A DNA stretch of 64,000 nucleotides from Zobellia galactanivorans (lineage in GTDB: Bacteria > Bacteroidota > Bacteroidia > Flavobacteriales > Flavobacteriaceae): the NCBI RefSeq assembly GCF_000973105.1, contig NC_015844.1:1422501-1486500 (forward strand). The letters are read 5' to 3'. Position 1 is the stretch's first letter. Each line of letters opens with the position of its first letter. Of the stretch, positions 62,406 to 64,000 are shown piece after piece. The notes under the pieces were generated by a model that saw only the letters and a program-made list of their open reading frames with translations, had not been told where the DNA came from and did not search any database. The position numbers and the translations under genes were made by a program.

Positions 62406-63440
62406 TTACTTTTTCTTGCCCGTAGAGTTTCGTTCTATTAGGGTAGCCTCTATAATCTCGGTCCTATAGGTTTCCTCTTCCTCAAACCCGATTTCATTTT
62501 CAAGTTTTTCGATCAACATTTCCGCGGCAACTTCCCCCATTCGCTCACCGTGCTGCGCTATGGTGGTCAATGTTGGGGAGGAATATCGCGATAAAAGGCC
62601 ATTGGTAAAACCAATAACCGAAATATCTTCCGGCACCCTATATCCTTTTTCTTGTGCTATACCCATAACCTGAACCGCAAAGACCTCGTTTACACATAAT
62701 ACGGCATCGAACTCTTCCTCTACAAAAAAGGCCTCGATACACGATTCTTCCCCGCCCCTAAAAGGCACCACAAGAGTGAGTTTGGGGTCGTAATGGGCAC
62801 CTTGTTCAATTAGGGCCCGCCTATAGCCTTCCGCCCTTTTTTCGCTTACATTAAAATAACTCTCGGTAGTCACCAAAGCTACTTTCTTTTTTCCTTCTTC
62901 CAAAAATTTACAGGTAGCTTCATATGCTATTTCCTCATCGTTCATCACCACCTTATCGCATTCTACCCCATCTATGACCCGATCGAACAGCACCAAGGGA
63001 AAGCCCTGATCCATGACCTCCCTTAAATGATGGAAGTCGTTTTTCTGTTGTGTTCCGGCAGAGATCGACATTATAAAACCATCGATACTCCCATTGGCGA
63101 GCAGCTCCATATTTACCACCTCCTTATCATAAGATTCGTCCGACACACAGACGATGACGTTGTAACCCCGCGCATTGGCATACTTTTCTATGCCCCTGAA
63201 CACAGTGGTAAAAAAGTGATGCACAATATCGGGAATTATGACCCCTATATTCTTCGTCCTTCTATTTTTTAAGCTTAAGGCTATGTTGTTTGGTCTATAA
63301 TTATACAGTTTGGCAAAGGCCTGTATCTTCTGTTTGGTATCTTTACTTATCTCGTTACTGTCCTTTAACGCTTTTGAAACCGTGGAGATAGATACCTCTA
63401 ATTCTCTTGCTATTTGTTTTAGAGTGATTTTTCGCTTCAA
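62406..63440 (-). CDS. LacI-family transcriptional regulator
   Basis: 344 residues: N-terminal helix-turn-helix ITLKQIARELEVSISTVSKALKD (about 4-26) with hinge FAKLYNYRPNNIALSL, then a periplasmic-binding-type sugar domain (about 60-335). As a local regulator it should sense maltose or a relative and control both the enzyme genes and the divergent susC. A palindrome of LacI type is in the shared intergenic region. Confidence 0.94.
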   Translation of the reverse strand: MKRKITLKQIARELEVSISTVSKALKDSNEISKDTKQKIQAFAKLYNYRPNNIALSLKNRRTKNIGVIIPDIVHHFFTTVFRGIEKYANARGYNVIVCVSDESYDKEVVNMELLANGSIDGFIMSISAGTQQKNDFHHLREVMDQGFPLVLFDRVIDGVECDKVVMNDEEIAYEATCKFLEEGKKKVALVTTESYFNVSEKRAEGYRRALIEQGAHYDPKLTLVVPFRGGEESCIEAFFVEEEFDAVLCVNEVFAVQVMGIAQEKGYRVPEDISVIGFTNGLLSRYSSPTLTTIAQHGERMGEVAAEMLIEKLENEIGFEEEETYRTEIIEATLIERNSTGKKK

Positions 63441-63626
63441 ATCTTAATAACTTTTATGTAGTGAAATTAAACTATAATATGGGCAAACAAGAATGTTCCA
63501 TAATTTTTAACAATCTTAACTATTTACGCTCTAATTTGGGCCATTTTTCTATTCAAAAGAAAAATGTATCTTTGATTCACATACCGACTCCCCGTTTTCA
63601 ACCTTCACTTATTATTAATTTGATAT

Positions 63627-63659
63627 TTATTCGATACAATTATTATTAGTATCGAATAA
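63627..63659. repeat. 11-bp inverted repeat upstream of susC
   Basis: TTATTCGATAC and GTATCGAATAA, perfect complements around an 11-base AT-only spacer. No T-run on either side, so not a terminator. It may be an operator for a dimer contacting two half-sites two helical turns apart, or an RNA hairpin in the susC leader. Confidence 0.7.
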
Positions 63660-63675
63660 TAAAAAAGTTATCAAC

Positions 63676-63691
63676 ACGAAACCGTTTTCGT
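63676..63691. promoter_or_regulatory. Putative LacI-family operator
   Basis: ACGAAACCGTTTTCGT: ACGAAA/TTTCGT arms with a central CG, the usual form of LacI/GalR operators. It lies between the lacI-like and susC genes, 236 bases from the regulator start and 95 before susC. Confidence 0.6.
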
Positions 63692-63786
63692 AGTCTGGAC
63701 GAGTCGCCCTGTACGAAAATTAACCTCGTTTTTACATATATTTAACTTTTAAGACTCTAATTAACTCAACTTAAAACAATTCATTT

Positions 63787-64000
63787 ATGAAGATTACGCT
63801 ACTAAAAAACCTGGTTATGCTTGCGGCTTTTTTAAGCTTTGGCATAGCACAGGCCCAAGACGTATCGGGAACCGTTTCCGATGCCAGTGGCCCTTTACCG
63901 GGAGCAAGTATTGTGGTAAAAGGCACCACCACTGGGGCACAAACGGACTTTGATGGAAATTACACCTTGAGCGGAGTGCCCGAAGACGCTACTTTGGTTT
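63787..64000 (+). CDS. SusC/RagA-type TonB-dependent receptor (N-terminal part)
   Basis: Only 71 codons are in the window. Signal peptide about 1-23 (ends A-Q-A-Q), then the carboxypeptidase-like plug-associated domain typical of SusC: VSGTVSDASGPLPGASIVVKGTTTG, DFDGNYTLSGVP. As the outer-membrane importer of the maltose/starch locus it would be followed by a SusD gene outside the window. Confidence 0.92.
   Translation, partial: MKITLLKNLVMLAAFLSFGIAQAQDVSGTVSDASGPLPGASIVVKGTTTGAQTDFDGNYTLSGVPEDATLV

Larger units (their letters stand above)
63441..63786. promoter_or_regulatory. Divergent regulatory region lacI / susC (346 bases)
   Basis: No gene. It holds a perfect TATCTTTG (63567-63574) on the plus strand, an 11-bp inverted repeat (63627-63659), a LacI-like operator (63676-63691), and near-consensus TATATTTA (63737-63744) closer to susC. 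Which -7 element is used is open; the first would leave a leader of about 205 bases. Confidence 0.6.

Overview
The window is chromosomal DNA of a member of the Bacteroidota, almost certainly a marine Flavobacteriaceae. Evidence: Bacteroidota-type promoters (TAnnTTTG at -7, best seen upstream of tRNA-Phe), few Shine-Dalgarno sites, a SusC-type receptor beside a maltose locus, a GYDIA-type GHMP kinase with mevalonate-pathway genes, and the Bacteroidota arginine pathway that carbamoylates an N-acylated ornithine. A Zobellia/Maribacter-like genus fits, but this is a guess. I see no phage, IS element, CRISPR array or rRNA.

Layout. (1) 1-8.8 kb: the 3' end of a GYDIA kinase, a shared terminator, then a leftward envelope cluster (coaX, outer-membrane protein, TPR protein, lptC, small membrane protein, CNNM/CBS protein, PpiD-like foldase). 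(2) 8.9-14.9 kb: tRNA-Phe, an APH-fold kinase with an exported ADP-ribosylglycohydrolase, then rhodanese, the TIGR04282 transferase, purine nucleoside phosphorylase, DUF547 and the TIGR04283 glycosyltransferase. This second set resembles arsenosugar-associated loci but has no ArsM or ArsS here. (3) 14.9-26.3 kb: cell-wall amidase, an AraC/amine oxidase/AhpD-like/SDR group, VOC protein, lipoproteins, peptide deformylase, Omp85-like protein, GH113-like hydrolase, a second DUF547 protein. (4) 26.5-36.2 kb: an FAD oxidoreductase with a polyferredoxin-like membrane protein, then a MORN-like protein, a GH78-like hydrolase and three glycosyltransferases. (5) 36.2-47.5 kb: a long rightward arginine/proline operon (GNAT, argG, argC, proC, argD, proA, proB, argF', argB, argE, argH). 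(6) 47.5-57.5 kb: M1 peptidase, pseudouridine synthase, nitrilase, UbiA prenyltransferase, mevalonate kinase, mevalonate diphosphate decarboxylase, TspO, DUF1697, BaiN-like flavoprotein, GDPD. (7) 57.5-64 kb: intracellular maltose use (GH13, GH65 phosphorylase, pgmB, LacI regulator), divergent from a susC gene cut by the window end.

The strongest new signal is just upstream of the arginine operon. At 36219-36299 is a 26-codon open reading frame that ends R-P-F-S-R-R-R-R-P-stop. Its ATG lies 7 bases after a perfect TACATTTG promoter element, so its mRNA would be almost leaderless. This looks like an arginine-sensing leader peptide. I find no classic terminator hairpin after it, so the mechanism may differ from enterobacterial attenuation. 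It would place arginine and proline synthesis under one arginine-responsive switch.

Other points of interest: Ser at the residue that separates acetyl- from succinyl-ornithine transcarbamylases; a Cys-rich tail on the GNAT that heads the operon; two copies of a 41-base double-hairpin repeat, each just before a start codon; an 18-base dyad between mvaD and tspO; and a LacI-like operator plus a long inverted repeat upstream of susC.
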